A stretch of 64,000 bases of DNA from Begonia masoniana (lineage: Eukaryota; Streptophyta; Magnoliopsida; Cucurbitales; Begoniaceae). This document shows, one piece after another, positions 11,040-21,516 of this stretch. The notes under the pieces were generated by a model, which was not told where the DNA came from, did no database searches, and saw only the letters and a program-made list of their open reading frames with translations. The position numbers and the translations under genes were made by a program. The stretch spans positions 6,369,519-6,433,518 of the forward strand of contig CM039514.1 of the NCBI GenBank assembly GCA_022432975.1. The letters run 5' to 3'. Each line of letters opens with the position of its first letter. The first letter of the stretch is position 1.

Positions 11040-13821
11040 TGTAACGACCCCGACCCTCTCCGGGCCGTCACAAGACATGACTTGACATCTACTTAACTTT
11101 GACCTAAGCCCTCGTATTTTCACATAAAATTTTTCATTTTTACTTAACACTTTAAAGGAAAACGGACTAGACGATTAACCCACCTCTATCGACCTTTAGG
11201 GTCTATCTTTGACATAGACATTTTGGGCGTAAAACACTTCGACTTTTGAAACATTAAAAACAAGGTTATCGACTCGGTTTTTTGGTCCTTAAAATCCTTT
11301 AAAATACGTGGAGGTCGCTCATAAAATACGTTTAAAAAGTATCATAAAAAGTCGGGTTCAAACGTGTTTTAAAAAGTCAATTTAAAAAAAAAAATACATT
11401 TGGGGCTCAGGTGGTGCAGCGTGCGCGCGTGACGCACGCGTCGCCCAGACAGCGCGCGCACGCAGAGCGCCGATCAATCGGCAAGCGCTCTGCCCGCATG
11501 AACGCGCCCCAGCACTAGCGGCGATTGATCGGCGCCCAGCGCTGATCGATCTCCTGGGCGCCCAGCAGCGCGCACCCTCCGCGCCCCCTCCTCTTTCTTT
11601 CATCATTTTTCCTACTTTTCTTCCTTTCCTTCACCGACATTTCACCTATAAACTTACCTCAAATATTTATAAACATAAAATACCTCAACCCTCAAAATCC
11701 CGACTTAAAACGGAGCCCAAAAATGTATTAAAAATTCACAAAAACCAACTGCATGGATCGCTCTAAAAACAGAGCAAATCCCTACAGGTTTAAAAATATC
11801 CAAACAATTCCAGTATATTTTCCAAACAAAGACTCCACATTCTAGACGTTCTATTACCACAACATATACATCCAAAACTCTACTTTTCATACATTTTTTA
11901 ACAAATCGTTCGATCCACGTACTTAAACATTTTCATACTTTCTTCCATCACGTTTCTATAAACATACTTAAACATTTCTTAATTACTTCCAAACAAAATG
12001 GACACCCACACATACTAACCACGGTTGGAATCGCCCTAACAATGTTGCCGGGTTGCCGCCATGGTCGTACTTCTCCAACCGCGCCCGTAATCCTAGCGTG
12101 CTCATGGAATCTTACCGTGCTGCTCTTCCTCACCTACATCATATGATTTAAAACAATAAGCCGAACGCTTAATAAGAAGTGCACTAACATGTACATATAC
12201 ATAAATGCATGACTTTTCGTAAAACATGTTCATTTTTCGTTTCTTTACTTTACTTTACTTTACTTGCCCCATGAGAACACTTGCCATAACTCGTGAGAAC
12301 ACAAACTCTTTGCTCGTGAGAAACATGATCTTTGCTCGTGAGAACCTATACTTCGTTTTCGTTATTTTACTTTACTTTTCATAAAACATGCTTGTAAAAC
12401 CTTTCGTATGCACTTTTCAAGAAAACATGATGCATGAAGAAGCAACGCATAACATACCATCAAAATAGTTCATAAACGTGCAAACGTGCGTAAACATACT
12501 AAATTCATAAACGAACCTAACGTACAGCTAATAGAAATTATCTTAGGCTACCTGACTCATTAAAAACCCTACAATCCAGAAAACATCAATAAAACACGTA
12601 TAACCTAGCATCAATACGATATAGGACCTTAAGGGCCGAAAACCTATGCACGCACTTACCTGGCGTCCTTAGCAATGCCGAGCATCGTCCTTAGCTTAAT
12701 TCATTTAAGGCAATTCACAATCCGTCGTTAGAACCGACTTAACACAAACCGTTTCTAAAACCAAATCAACCATTCATCTAGGCAATTCTTCGAACACCTT
12801 ACGTGCACACATTCATTCACTAATTCCTCCCTAATCCGACATCCATTTTCAACGATTCAAAAGCCTATACGTCACCCATAACGTCTACTCTATCATGCTA
12901 TAGCTAATTCGCGAATTATACCCAATGATTCCCCAATTACACGAAACTCCTAACTAAGGCAAATTTTCTTAAAACTCTAATTCACTTCATTCGGGCATTC
13001 TATCGAGTAACTCGCGCTCATAAATTATACAATCCCCATTAATGGCTCCACAACCTCTAAAATCAACCAAAACTTAACAAATTCTCATTCTTTCAACCCA
13101 AATACCAAAAACCACCATAAATGCACAATCATTTACCATAAACAAGATAAAACTATCAATCTCTAACATTAACGATAATTTCTCAAAAATCTAATTCAAA
13201 ACCCTAACGAAATACAACCCTAAAACCTGAAACTAAACATCCAAAACATATGCATCTTACCTAGAGCGTTGAATGGGGAAGAAAATCGAAGGAGAAAACT
13301 CGCCGGAGCTTGGACCGTTGAACGGTGTTGGAGAATTGGCGTGGGAGGAGAGAAAAATGTGAGGGAGAGGGATTTTTCCCCTTTGCTGGAAACATGAAAG
13401 AAGAGGGGGAGGGGTTGTTATTTATATAAAAAAAAAAACGTTAACTTAATATTACCTTTTTGCCCCTTAGCTCATTTCTCTAACAATTTTATTATTTCTC
13501 TTATCAATTTGGATTCTCCGAAATTTTCTTATTCCTCCAAATATTCCAACTTATTTTTAGGGTTCAAACAAAACTTGTCGTTCCCAAAACAGGATTAATT
13601 TACTATTTTTACGAATTAAAACGCTATAGGGCTAAAAACGAAACTCGAGCGTCACACTATCGATTTGGATTTCTAAAATTTTACTAATTCCTCTAAAAAT
13701 TCTCATAAATTCTTAGGGCTCTAATGAAACTTCTCATTCGGAAAACGGGTCTGAATTTCTTATTTACCAAAATAACCCTAAGGGGCAGAAAACTCGAAAA
13801 CCCTAAAACCCGGGTGTTACA
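11040..13821 (-). mobile_element. Solo LTR of a Tekay-type gypsy element (nested, copy B)
   Basis: 2782 bp. Minus-strand start TGTAACACCCGGG, end GGGGTCGTTACA, with a perfect 5-bp duplication TAATC (11035-11039 and 13822-13826). No internal domain. On the minus strand it has a TATA-like 'tatataaata' (about 13430), a pyrimidine-rich leader, a donor-like CTAGGTAAGATGC (about 13262), another donor-like CCAGGTAAGTGC (12660), the 'cccttaagg-ccta' block, and an acceptor-like GATGTAGGTG (12134). These occur in the same order in the LTRs at 28248, 47358 and 57587. Its 3' part (11400-11590) is a GC-rich block with repeated 'gatcgat' steps. Confidence 0.88.
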
Positions 13822-14205
13822 TAATCACCCAATAATTAATTTTAACTTTTTCTCAAAAATCATAATATTTTATTTTATTTTTATTTTATTTAATAAAGAG
13901 CCAATCTGTTGGCACCCATTATGCCCACTTTCCCAATCTCCTAAATTTTTGCGATCGATCAACACCTCTTCTGCCCAAAACTTCCAAAACCGTAAAAATC
14001 ATCAAAATTGGCAATCGATCAGCTCCTTTGAGCGATCAATCGGCCATACCTCGGGTTTTTCTCTCCAAAATTGTCAAATTCTCTAAAAACTTCATACCAT
14101 TTCATCCATACAACTTTTTCAACGTATATTTACATTCCTTTCCTCAAATTATTCTCAAAATACTATTACAATTGAGTATTAAAAATTTCAAACCATTACA
14201 GAGAA

Positions 14206-14353
14206 ACCTTCGTTGGTAGGCTATACTGATGCAGACATGGCTGGAGACATTGACACTAGAAGATCAACATCAGGGTATTTGATTACATTTGGAAAGAGAG
14301 TTGTGTCATAGCAAGAGACATACCTCAGTAGGATTGGAGATACCTCATCATAA
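14206..14353 (+). pseudogene. Copia pol, 3' remnant: RNase H start
   Basis: The Copia frame resumes with the GYTDADMAGD motif and an 'RRSTSGYL' block typical of Copia RNase H. It meets a stop (GTGTCATAG, about 14310) where GTGTCATGG is expected. The C-terminal half of RNase H is missing and the sequence runs directly into the polypurine tract. Confidence 0.85.
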
Positions 14354-14369
14354 GTCAAGAGAGAGAGAT
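14354..14369 (+). promoter_or_regulatory. Copia polypurine tract
   Basis: A purine-rich run, 'caagagagagagatt', immediately upstream of the 3' LTR start at 14371. Confidence 0.6.
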
Positions 14370-14370
14370 T

Positions 14371-15185
14371 TGTGAGGGGTCCCTCCATTATAATGAGAGA
14401 CCTATCTATTTAATTTGAAGTTGAAAAAAAGGAAGAAGAAAGTTTCTTCCTTCCTCCTTTCGATGCCTCCCTTATTTTAATGGAGGTGACACCTCCTTTA
14501 AGGCTTGTCACTTTGTGACAAGCCTTTCACCTTCCCTATAAATAGGGAAGGTTTATTTGCATTCTATATCATCCGAAGTTCTCCGGTGAAGTAAAGAAGA
14601 AGAGAAATAGAATAAAGATTACTTTTGGAGGGAGAGAAAATAAAGAGTGATGGAAAAATAAGTGTGATGCTTTTGTGCACATTGAGAGTTCTAAGAGTGG
14701 TGATTTTTATTAGTGAACATTTTTTAAAATATTCGATATCTAGAAAAATATTATAAATCTTATTTTTCATAGTAAATCTTTCTAGACTCGGTCCCCGTAG
14801 TTTTTTTCCTATTTGGGTTTCTACGTAAAATCTTCTGTGTTCATTTTGGCTTATTGTTTCTCTTACCTCTTGACCATTATAATCTTACGACGTGAAAAAA
14901 TATTTCAAATATTTTTTGAATCACATCTACTATCGTTTCTAGTATCACTTGGTTAGTGGTGTAATTGTACTGTGTAAGTAAGTTCTGTCTAGGAGATTGG
15001 AATTTAAGTAGACCGTTTGTGACCCTCCCGTCTTTCCTAAGAACTTATTTGAAAATATAATTCTGTCTAGGAGATTGTCCAATACAGTCTTTCCTGAAAA
15101 TTATCATGATCAGTACTCTCCACGTTTTACAGTGGTGATATTATTATTATCGTTCCTACCAAATTTCGTTATTATTTTCCCAACA
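14371..15185 (+). repeat. Copia 3' LTR
   Basis: 815 bp, TGTGAGGGGTCCC to CCCAACA, partner of 3636-4432. Followed by the ATTCA duplication at 15186. Its end is the immediate downstream flank of the DUF7903-type gene. Confidence 0.9.
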
Positions 15186-15196
15186 ATTCATTCATC

Positions 15197-17829
15197 CTAA
15201 CATACTATACGTCTAATAATCCAATGCAAATGCACAACATCAATCTTATAATGTAAAGATGGATTGAAAACAAGTAAGTAATGATGTGTAAAGATGGATT
15301 GAAAACAAGTAAGCAATGATGTGAGTCTTCGAATCACTAAATCTTGTTGGAGAGAGGGAGAGAGGGAGAGAGGGACCGTACAAGATCTGATTGAAAACAA
15401 TTCAGGGCAGAAGAAGTTTTCCCACATGAACTCAAGGTTTGCTTTAAGAGTATTCAAAATCTCATCAGTTTTTGAATTCTCAATCTGAAAAAAGGAGCAA
15501 GAAAATAGAAAATTCAATCTAATAGAGAGAGAAAGAGTAACAATCTAAAACTATATATACTCATAGATTTATACAGTTGAAGATAAAATCTAAAATCTTT
15601 AAACTCCGGTTACAAATCAACTATTAAATTATTTTCAAAGAACAAACCAACCATTGTCATTACGTGTTTATATTTTCGAGAGCGACCTCTTTAATATATG
15701 ACCTGCCCACAAATTAAGAATAAGCGACCTCACATAAAAACAAAAATTAAAACCTCTATAAGCAACGCGACAGTGGCCCAAACGCGGTCAACCACGATGG
15801 TTGCCCTCACTTTAAAGCAGTTGTCTGCACTTAGAATGTGGGTGACCGAAAGTGAATTTAACGGAACATGACAACAATGATTGACATGTTCCTAGAGATA
15901 GTTTAAATATTGATTTATATCAAAACATAATTTAAAGTTGAGCTTGTTTCCGACGCTGTAGTTTAACAGTTTTTTTCAACTTTTCCCACTAGTTAATACC
16001 AAATAGAGTAATTGATAATTTTCCAACGTAAATGCACTAACCAGTGGTTCAGAAAAAAGATCTTTTAACGTCACCGAAATCTCCTCTTGCACCCCTCCAA
16101 CCATAATTGTAAAAGTAAATCGCTCCACGCTTCTGAGTTTCACTCGAAAAGATGAATTTTCGTAAGTTTTGGTAGACACGTTCCAAACCGAATAAACACG
16201 GAAACGATTTCGAAAAGAAGCCTTCCCGATTGGCCATCTCAGCCCACCCTTCACATCTGAATCAATCACTGCAGCGCTGATAATTCCTCGAATCCCTTCT
16301 TCCTCCTCATCCTTCACAACACAAACAAAAGCAGTGAAGCTTAGAGATTTTAGTCGGGTTTGGATCGGATCGATTTCATCGATAATGTTAAGCTTAGAAT
16401 GATCTACTAATTTAGAGCCATGGAGTTACAAAATATGCTTACAGTAACATTGGTTAACCTTCTCCTGCTGCTTAACAACAGCCTCAAGTCCCGGATCTTG
16501 TTTAGGCACGAAATATCAATGAGCATGAGTCGAATGTCGTTTAAACGGATCTGCACATTAAACCGATCATTATGCAATATCAAGTTAATACTCATGAAAT
16601 ACCATATCAACAAAATTACAAAATGAATCTCAAACGAAAACCAACGTAAAGAACTGAAGATTTTGATTAAAAATGAACTCAAATTATAACTTTGAATTTT
16701 TATATAATGCGACCTTATACAAACCACTCAATTTTTATACCGTTTAATCAAGCAGCTTCCTTTCTACCTTACCATGATATTTTTAACAACAAATCGCTTA
16801 AAATGGATTAAGAATTCGTCTAGTCCCCAGCAAAGTAAAGCAAGTTTTCATTTTCTTGCCTTGCCAAGTTGGAGGCTTCTAGTTCCTGCTACTTCCCGAC
16901 ATTTACAACATATAGTGTTGATTGGATTTTTGGCATCAGACAACTGAAAGATAAGAAATCAGTAATAACATTGAAGACGATGAGATAAGCAATTCAAAAG
17001 ATGGGAGAACAACAAGCAAGGTGATCCAAACAAATACCTGTACTAAATACGAATTCTTCTCCCCACAAACAAATTCCCTCTTCGACGCAAATTTTTGTGC
17101 GATATTATCGTTATACGAACGAGAAACACTAGCTTTAAAATGACTCCAAGATTCTCTTAATGCAGATTCATCGATTGGAGAGTTGCTGGCAATACCATAG
17201 CTGACCATAGAGCTCTTACGTTTAAATAATTTATACGAACTTTAGCAAACTTGAGGCATAAAATTTCTGTTAACTAAACAAAACAAAAAGAAAAGAAAAA
17301 GAGCAAAAGTCAACTCACCGACGAAAATGAACTTTCCCGAGCCTTGCGACAAGCTTTATTTTGACAAAATCATCACTGTCCATAAATTTCTGTGCATTTT
17401 TAAAATCAGGAAGTATGTTTTCTGCAATCAAATCCCAAGGCCTCTTTGGTAAATCCTGTTCAGTATTTTCTACGTACAGTTCGATCAAACTAGCATCAGC
17501 GAGAAAGATATCACAAAATGAAGTTGGTTTAAGAAATTTGGAAGATTACCTTCAATTTGCCTATTGTTCATTAGAACAAGAAAGTTTTCTTTAGTAGTGT
17601 GCATGTTGGACGGCTCAAGTTTGACATAAGATGGAAACTGATTGTCGTCGGTTAAACCGATAGGGAACCAATTAAATATATATCCATCGGCATAGACAAT
17701 TTTCATACTGCTACTCACAACTGGCCTTATCTTCATCTTCTTGTTTAATTCAAGCGGAAGAGATTCTGGTTTTGAGGACGGCCTATCATCATCTTTCGAA
17801 GACCGTTTAAATGGAGGGATATAAGCCAT
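15197..17829 (-). CDS. DUF7903-type plant protein of unknown function, copy 1 (intact, seven exons)
   Basis: Minus-strand exons: 17829-17550, 17469-17319, 17212-17038, 16943-16860, 16550-16443, 16311-16042, 15484-15197. All phases agree, giving 1356 nt (451 aa). The ATG was chosen because the protein then starts MAYIPPFKR, which I recall as the usual start of this plant family (DUF7903), and because the second copy has MSYIPPFK at the same place. Other family-like stretches are YADGYIFNWF, PWDLIAENIL, a CCKC pair in exon 4 and GGLRWPIGKAS in exon 6. No signal peptide or membrane segment is evident. Intron 4 appears to use a GC donor (AAG|GCAAGG). In exon 7 the TAA seen in copy 2 is replaced, so about 50 extra residues follow, encoded partly by a 35-bp tandem repeat. 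The stop lies 7 bp from the Copia target site. Biochemical function is unknown. Confidence 0.75.
15252..15321. repeat. 35-bp tandem duplication in the last exon of DUF7903-type copy 1
   Basis: Two copies of a 35-bp unit starting 'tgtaaagatggattg' at 15252 and 15287, differing by one base. It lies within the C-terminal extension created by loss of the ancestral stop. Confidence 0.9.
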
Positions 17830-18295
17830 TGCTCGACGAGCGATCAAACAAGCAACTACCCAAAAAAGATGATTCAACAATCAATCAGAACTTCAAATGT
17901 AAATACAAAGAACATTCGATTCCTACACATAATCCTATCTTTCTATATTTCAATAGAGTTTAAGTTACTGATCATTGCACAAGAAAAAACAGGATAAAAT
18001 TAGAAAAAAGAACAGCACAACAATTCTATTTTCAGTTTTAATTTCATTGAATTTGCAAGCACATTAAAATATAGAGTAAACAAGGAAGTGAACCTGGATT
18101 TTGCGTCTTGATAATGGACATGATACAACACAAGATAGTTTTTTTTTTCTCTGCACTATCTCGAGAACCAAACGATCAAACCACTAAGACTAAACGATCA
18201 ATTCAACTAGCAATGAAAGAACAAACAGATCATTCAGCAAAACTAGTATTAACACTTTTAATTGACTCAACCAGCACAAACAAACTGTGTTCTAG
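17830..18295 (-). promoter_or_regulatory. Leader and upstream region of DUF7903-type copy 1
   Basis: Just upstream of the ATG, the minus strand reads 'ttttttgggtagttgcttgtttgatcg'. This block also precedes the ATG of copy 2, where it follows 'tttcag', so it may be the start of the ATG-bearing exon after a leader intron. No TATA box was identified with confidence. The orphan transporter exon begins at 18296 on the opposite strand. Confidence 0.4.
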
Positions 18296-18796
18296 ATTGG
18301 AGTGGCGATCACGATCGTAGCAGCATTGGGGGCAGATGGAAAAGGATTGATGTCAGAAAGCCAGGCCCATTTTCTACTGATTCTAATATGCTTATATGTA
18401 GCAGCCTTCGCATGGTCATGGGGTCCTTTAGGGTGGCCAGTACCGAGCGAGATTTGTCCTCTCGAGATTAGATCAGCAGGGCAAGCAATGAATGTATCAG
18501 TAAACAAGTTCTTCACTTTTTTCATGGCTCAAGTTTTTCTCCCCATGCTTTGTCAATTGAAGCTTGGTCTATTCCTTTTCTTCGCCGGGTTTATAGTTAT
18601 TATCATCACAGTTTTCGTCCACTTTTTCATGCCCGAAACTAAGGACGTGCCGATCGAGGAAATGAACAAGGTTTGGAAGGCACATTGGTATTGGGGAAAG
18701 TATATCCCAGACGATTCAGGAACTGTTTTGACTGTGATCTTCATAGATGACCATCAATGGAGTTGTAAACAAAAGGGCAAGATTTTCACTCCTTAG
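18296..18796 (+). pseudogene. Hexose/H+ symporter (STP-type), last exon only
   Basis: A single exon after an acceptor-like 'tgttctag' encodes about 166 residues matching the C-terminal third of plant sugar transport proteins of the major facilitator superfamily. Visible are the segment with [20 protein letters not shown], the 'GQAMNVSVN' stretch, two hydrophobic segments ([14 protein letters not shown] and [20 protein letters not shown]), and the sugar-porter signature [11 protein letters not shown] followed by [12 protein letters not shown]. The N-terminal exons and most transmembrane helices are absent from the window; what precedes is non-coding. The tail after KYIPDD is about 26 residues long and looks unrelated to the family. 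It is probably a truncated copy unless a very long intron reaches upstream exons elsewhere. Confidence 0.8.
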
Positions 18797-19600
18797 ATTA
18801 GCCAAAGTTTTTTAAGTTGTAGTTATATGGGATTACTAGGAACAGGGAAAGATCAGTGTATAAATTAACCTAGATTTTTGTAATATATCTTTGTCTATTC
18901 GAAGCTTATCAGACCATACGAACATAGCACAAACACATTTAGAGAGAGAGAGAGAGTGCTAAAAGATCAAATTATACAGGAGAAGAGCAAGAAACATTTC
19001 AGCCATGTCAAATAAGAACAGCTCAGAGTTCTGATGAAACGAAGAACAGTTAACACTTACAGAGATTACGAACCACGAAAGCAAAAATGAAGAGCGAGTT
19101 ACAGACTCTTCGTTTCACTCCACCTATAAAGAAGGAACTTCAAAAACTCTGCAACAAAAATGAAGACGAAAAAGGCAAGATAACAAAAGTTAAACAGAGC
19201 AGTGAAGCGTTTAGGATCAATGAAAACAAGAATCAACAGATTCGACCAATATTTCACGGATCAAAACAAAACAGAGCTTAAGCAAGAAAGAAAGAAGACA
19301 TACACAGTCGATACACAGAAAGTGAAGCAAAAGAAGAACAAATTTCCAAACCCAGAAAGAAAATCAAGTTTCAGCAAAAAAAGTGTACTGGATTTCACTT
19401 GTTCTTCAATGGAGAAATCAAAACCCCCCCACCCATGGTTCTTATAAGAAGCAAAAAAGCTATGGTTGGTCTGGTTTCAGCGAATGATGGTGACAAGAAA
19501 ATAGAGGAGTCAACTACGAAGATAAGTATTCAATTTTATTGGCCCCTTTTTTCAGTCCAGGGACGAACATTTTCTCGGAATTCAAACGAATAAATGTCAG
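18797..19600. other. Transporter 3' flank, then a leader-like region on the minus strand
   Basis: 18797-18890 looks like the 3' untranslated region of the transporter exon. From about 18940 there is a (GA)n run. On the minus strand there is a pyrimidine-rich stretch with a TATA-like 'cttataagaacc' near 19447, resembling a plant promoter plus 5' leader pointing left. The open frames here (for example 19087-19281) are lysine-rich and match nothing I recognise. It could be a distant leader exon of the minus-strand gene at 17829, but I cannot show it. Confidence 0.3.
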
Positions 19601-20370
19601 CTTTCTTGGAAATTACGCCACTCCCTCGTACGATCAAATATTCTTTGTCGGGAAATACTGTTCTCATAATTACAAAAATCAATTAAGATATTAACACTTA
19701 AATTAAAGCTAAAATTATATCCGGGTAGGGTCAGGTTTACTGCCTTGTTTAACAATTTTAAATCAAATAATAATTTGTTTAATTAATATAATAAATTATT
19801 AATAATTAATTTATTATAATAATAATGATGTGACATGTTAACAAATATTTTAATAAAAGATAATTTATTCTATATTTAATTAAAGAAAAATAATTGAAAT
19901 TACATTAGTTATTTATATATTAATAAATTTATTATGAATTGAAATAAAGTAATTAAAATTATTATTTAATTTGTCAAGATAAATAATTAATAGAATGCTT
20001 TATCATCTCATGACATCAACCCGATGAGGTATGCATCTCTAAATTATCCTCACCTTTATAAAATAATAAAAAGATAAAGTATTTTAATTAATTGGTAGTG
20101 GGTAATTATTCTTTGGCCCACTTCAATCTTAGTTGAGAAGTAAATGACGTGGTCTTCACTTTTGAGATTACAAACAAATAATACTTCAAAAATAAAATTA
20201 AAATTTGCCCATTCAAATTGTTAAGATTTGACCCTACATGATGTGATGTCGCCCCGATGAATTAAGGTCCAGGCCGGGCCTCACCAGCCTTGGACCGAAC
20301 CAAATCCAAGGCCCCCAAGTCCACCAGATCCCATCCATCGACCTTGGACTCCAAACTGAGTTATCAACCT
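19601..20370. other. AT-rich intergenic DNA
   Basis: No gene seen. A GC-richer patch with repeated 'ccaaggcccccaag'-type steps sits at about 20270-20345; I cannot assign it. Confidence 0.5.
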
Positions 20371-20382
20371 CAATATTTTATG

Positions 20383-21358
20383 AAAATTACCAATTATAGG
20401 CATAAACTATGAGTTTTTTTCATTTCAAACCATAAAATAATGTTTTGAACAATGCAAACCATAAAGTATAAAAAATGTGACAATTCAGAACACGCCGAAC
20501 GGACGCTTAAAAACACCGTCCGTCCGTTCACTGTTCACGACGGACGCTTAAAAACACCATCCGTTTCGTTCACTGTTCACGTGAACAGTGAACGGACGGA
20601 CTCTAAAAACACCGTTCGTCCGGTCACTGTTCACATGAACAGTGAATGGTTTACGTTCGTTCCTTTTCCGTTTTATAAATTAATTTTAAAAAAATATTAA
20701 ACGATATTAGATTTACTTAAAATTTTTATCACATATTCACCACGTTATGAGAAGATAAACTGAAACTTTTCATGATTTTACAATACTTATATTATTTAAA
20801 TAAATCCAATATTGTTCACTGTTCACGTGAACAGTAACTGTTTACGTTCGTTCCTTCTCTGTTTTATAAATTAATTTTTAAAAAATACTAAACGATATTG
20901 GATTTATTTAAACATTTTATCACATATTCTCCATGTCATGAGAAGATAGTTTGAAAATTTTCGTGATTTTCTAATACTTGTACGATATATTGTAATTTTA
21001 GTGAATTATTTTATAAAACAGACGTAAAACAATTATAATAAATCATAGAAGTATTGTAAAATCACGAAAATTTTCATATTATCTTCTCATAATGTAGTGA
21101 ACATGTGTAAAAAAATTTAAGTAAATCCAATATTATTTAGTATTTTTTTAAAATTAATTTATAAAACGGAGAAGGAACGAACGTAAACCGTTCACTGTTC
21201 ATGTGAACAGTGACCGGACGGACGGTGTTTTTAGAGTCCATCCGACGTGGTCTGAATTGACATATTTTTTATACTTTATAGTTTGCATTGTTCAAAACGT
21301 TATTTTATGGTTTGAAATGAAAAAAACTCATAATTTATACCCATAATTGGTAATTTTC
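20383..21358. mobile_element. Fold-back, Mutator-like non-autonomous element 1
   Basis: Long terminal inverted repeats begin 'aaaattaccaattat' at 20383 and end with the complement at 21358. About 280 bp of each arm pair by eye. The element is flanked by an 11-12-bp direct repeat 'caatattttatg' (20371-20382 and 21359-21370), near the 9-11-bp duplications typical of Mutator-like elements. The arms contain repeats of 'cactgttcacgtgaacagtg' and 'cggacggacggtgttttta'. The middle (20690-21180) holds three copies, one inverted, of an AT-rich module also found at 56407-56960. No transposase. Confidence 0.8.
20567..20594. repeat. 28-bp perfect palindrome centred on CACGTG
   Basis: The central 20 bases are CACTGTTCACGTGAACAGTG, extended by matching 4-base arms on each side. 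Shorter relatives occur near 20530, 20625, 20815 and 21190. The centre is a G-box core, but it lies in a transposon arm, so this may be structural rather than regulatory. Confidence 0.8.
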
Positions 21359-21516
21359 CAATATTTTATGTGTCAAAATAGTCTTTTCAAGTAGAGTGCG
21401 GACCGATTGAAAAAAAGAATAATGCTAATATTATTCTTTTAAATATAATTGTTGACATATCAAATAATGATAAGTACAATTAAAGTATAATTAATCAAAA
21501 TAAATTTACTATTTAT

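Larger units (their letters stand above)
7808..14200. mobile_element. LTR-type insertion (probably a solo LTR) inside the Copia RNase H region
   Basis: Starts TGTCAGGACCCAACTCC and ends CCATTACA. It is flanked by a perfect 5-bp duplication, GAGAA (7803-7807 and 14201-14205). Removing it and one GAGAA restores the Copia frame across the join (...FRSEKPSLVGYTD...), which fixes the boundaries. After removing the nested solo LTR and its duplication, about 3.6 kb is left with no gag-pol. Minus-strand signals resemble the Tekay-type LTRs: a 'gggtcctgaca' end and donor- and acceptor-like blocks near 9320 and 8180. The stretch 9330-10860 looks like a transcript leader on the plus strand, so orientation is unsettled and a further unresolved insertion is possible. 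Confidence 0.75.
3636..15185 (+). mobile_element. Ty1/Copia LTR retrotransposon (Tnt1-like), decayed and split by nested insertions
   Basis: The LTRs at 3636-4432 and 14371-15185 start TG and end CA and are flanked by a perfect 5-bp duplication, ATTCA (3631-3635 and 15186-15190). Next to the left LTR is a primer-binding site for initiator Met tRNA, and before the right LTR a purine tract. The internal gag-protease-integrase-RT order is that of Copia elements. The region 7808-14205 is a later insertion. Several indels and many substitutions separate the LTRs, so this is an old copy. It ends about 7 bp beyond the stop codon of the minus-strand gene at 15197. Confidence 0.92.

Noticed and set aside
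11382..11606. Arginine/alanine-rich minus-strand open frame
   Set aside because: It lies entirely in the GC-rich repeat zone of solo LTR B; compositional artefact.
11040..13821. Possibility that this is a full element rather than a solo LTR
   Set aside because: No primer site, gag-pol or second LTR inside; both ends and the TAATC duplication fit one LTR.
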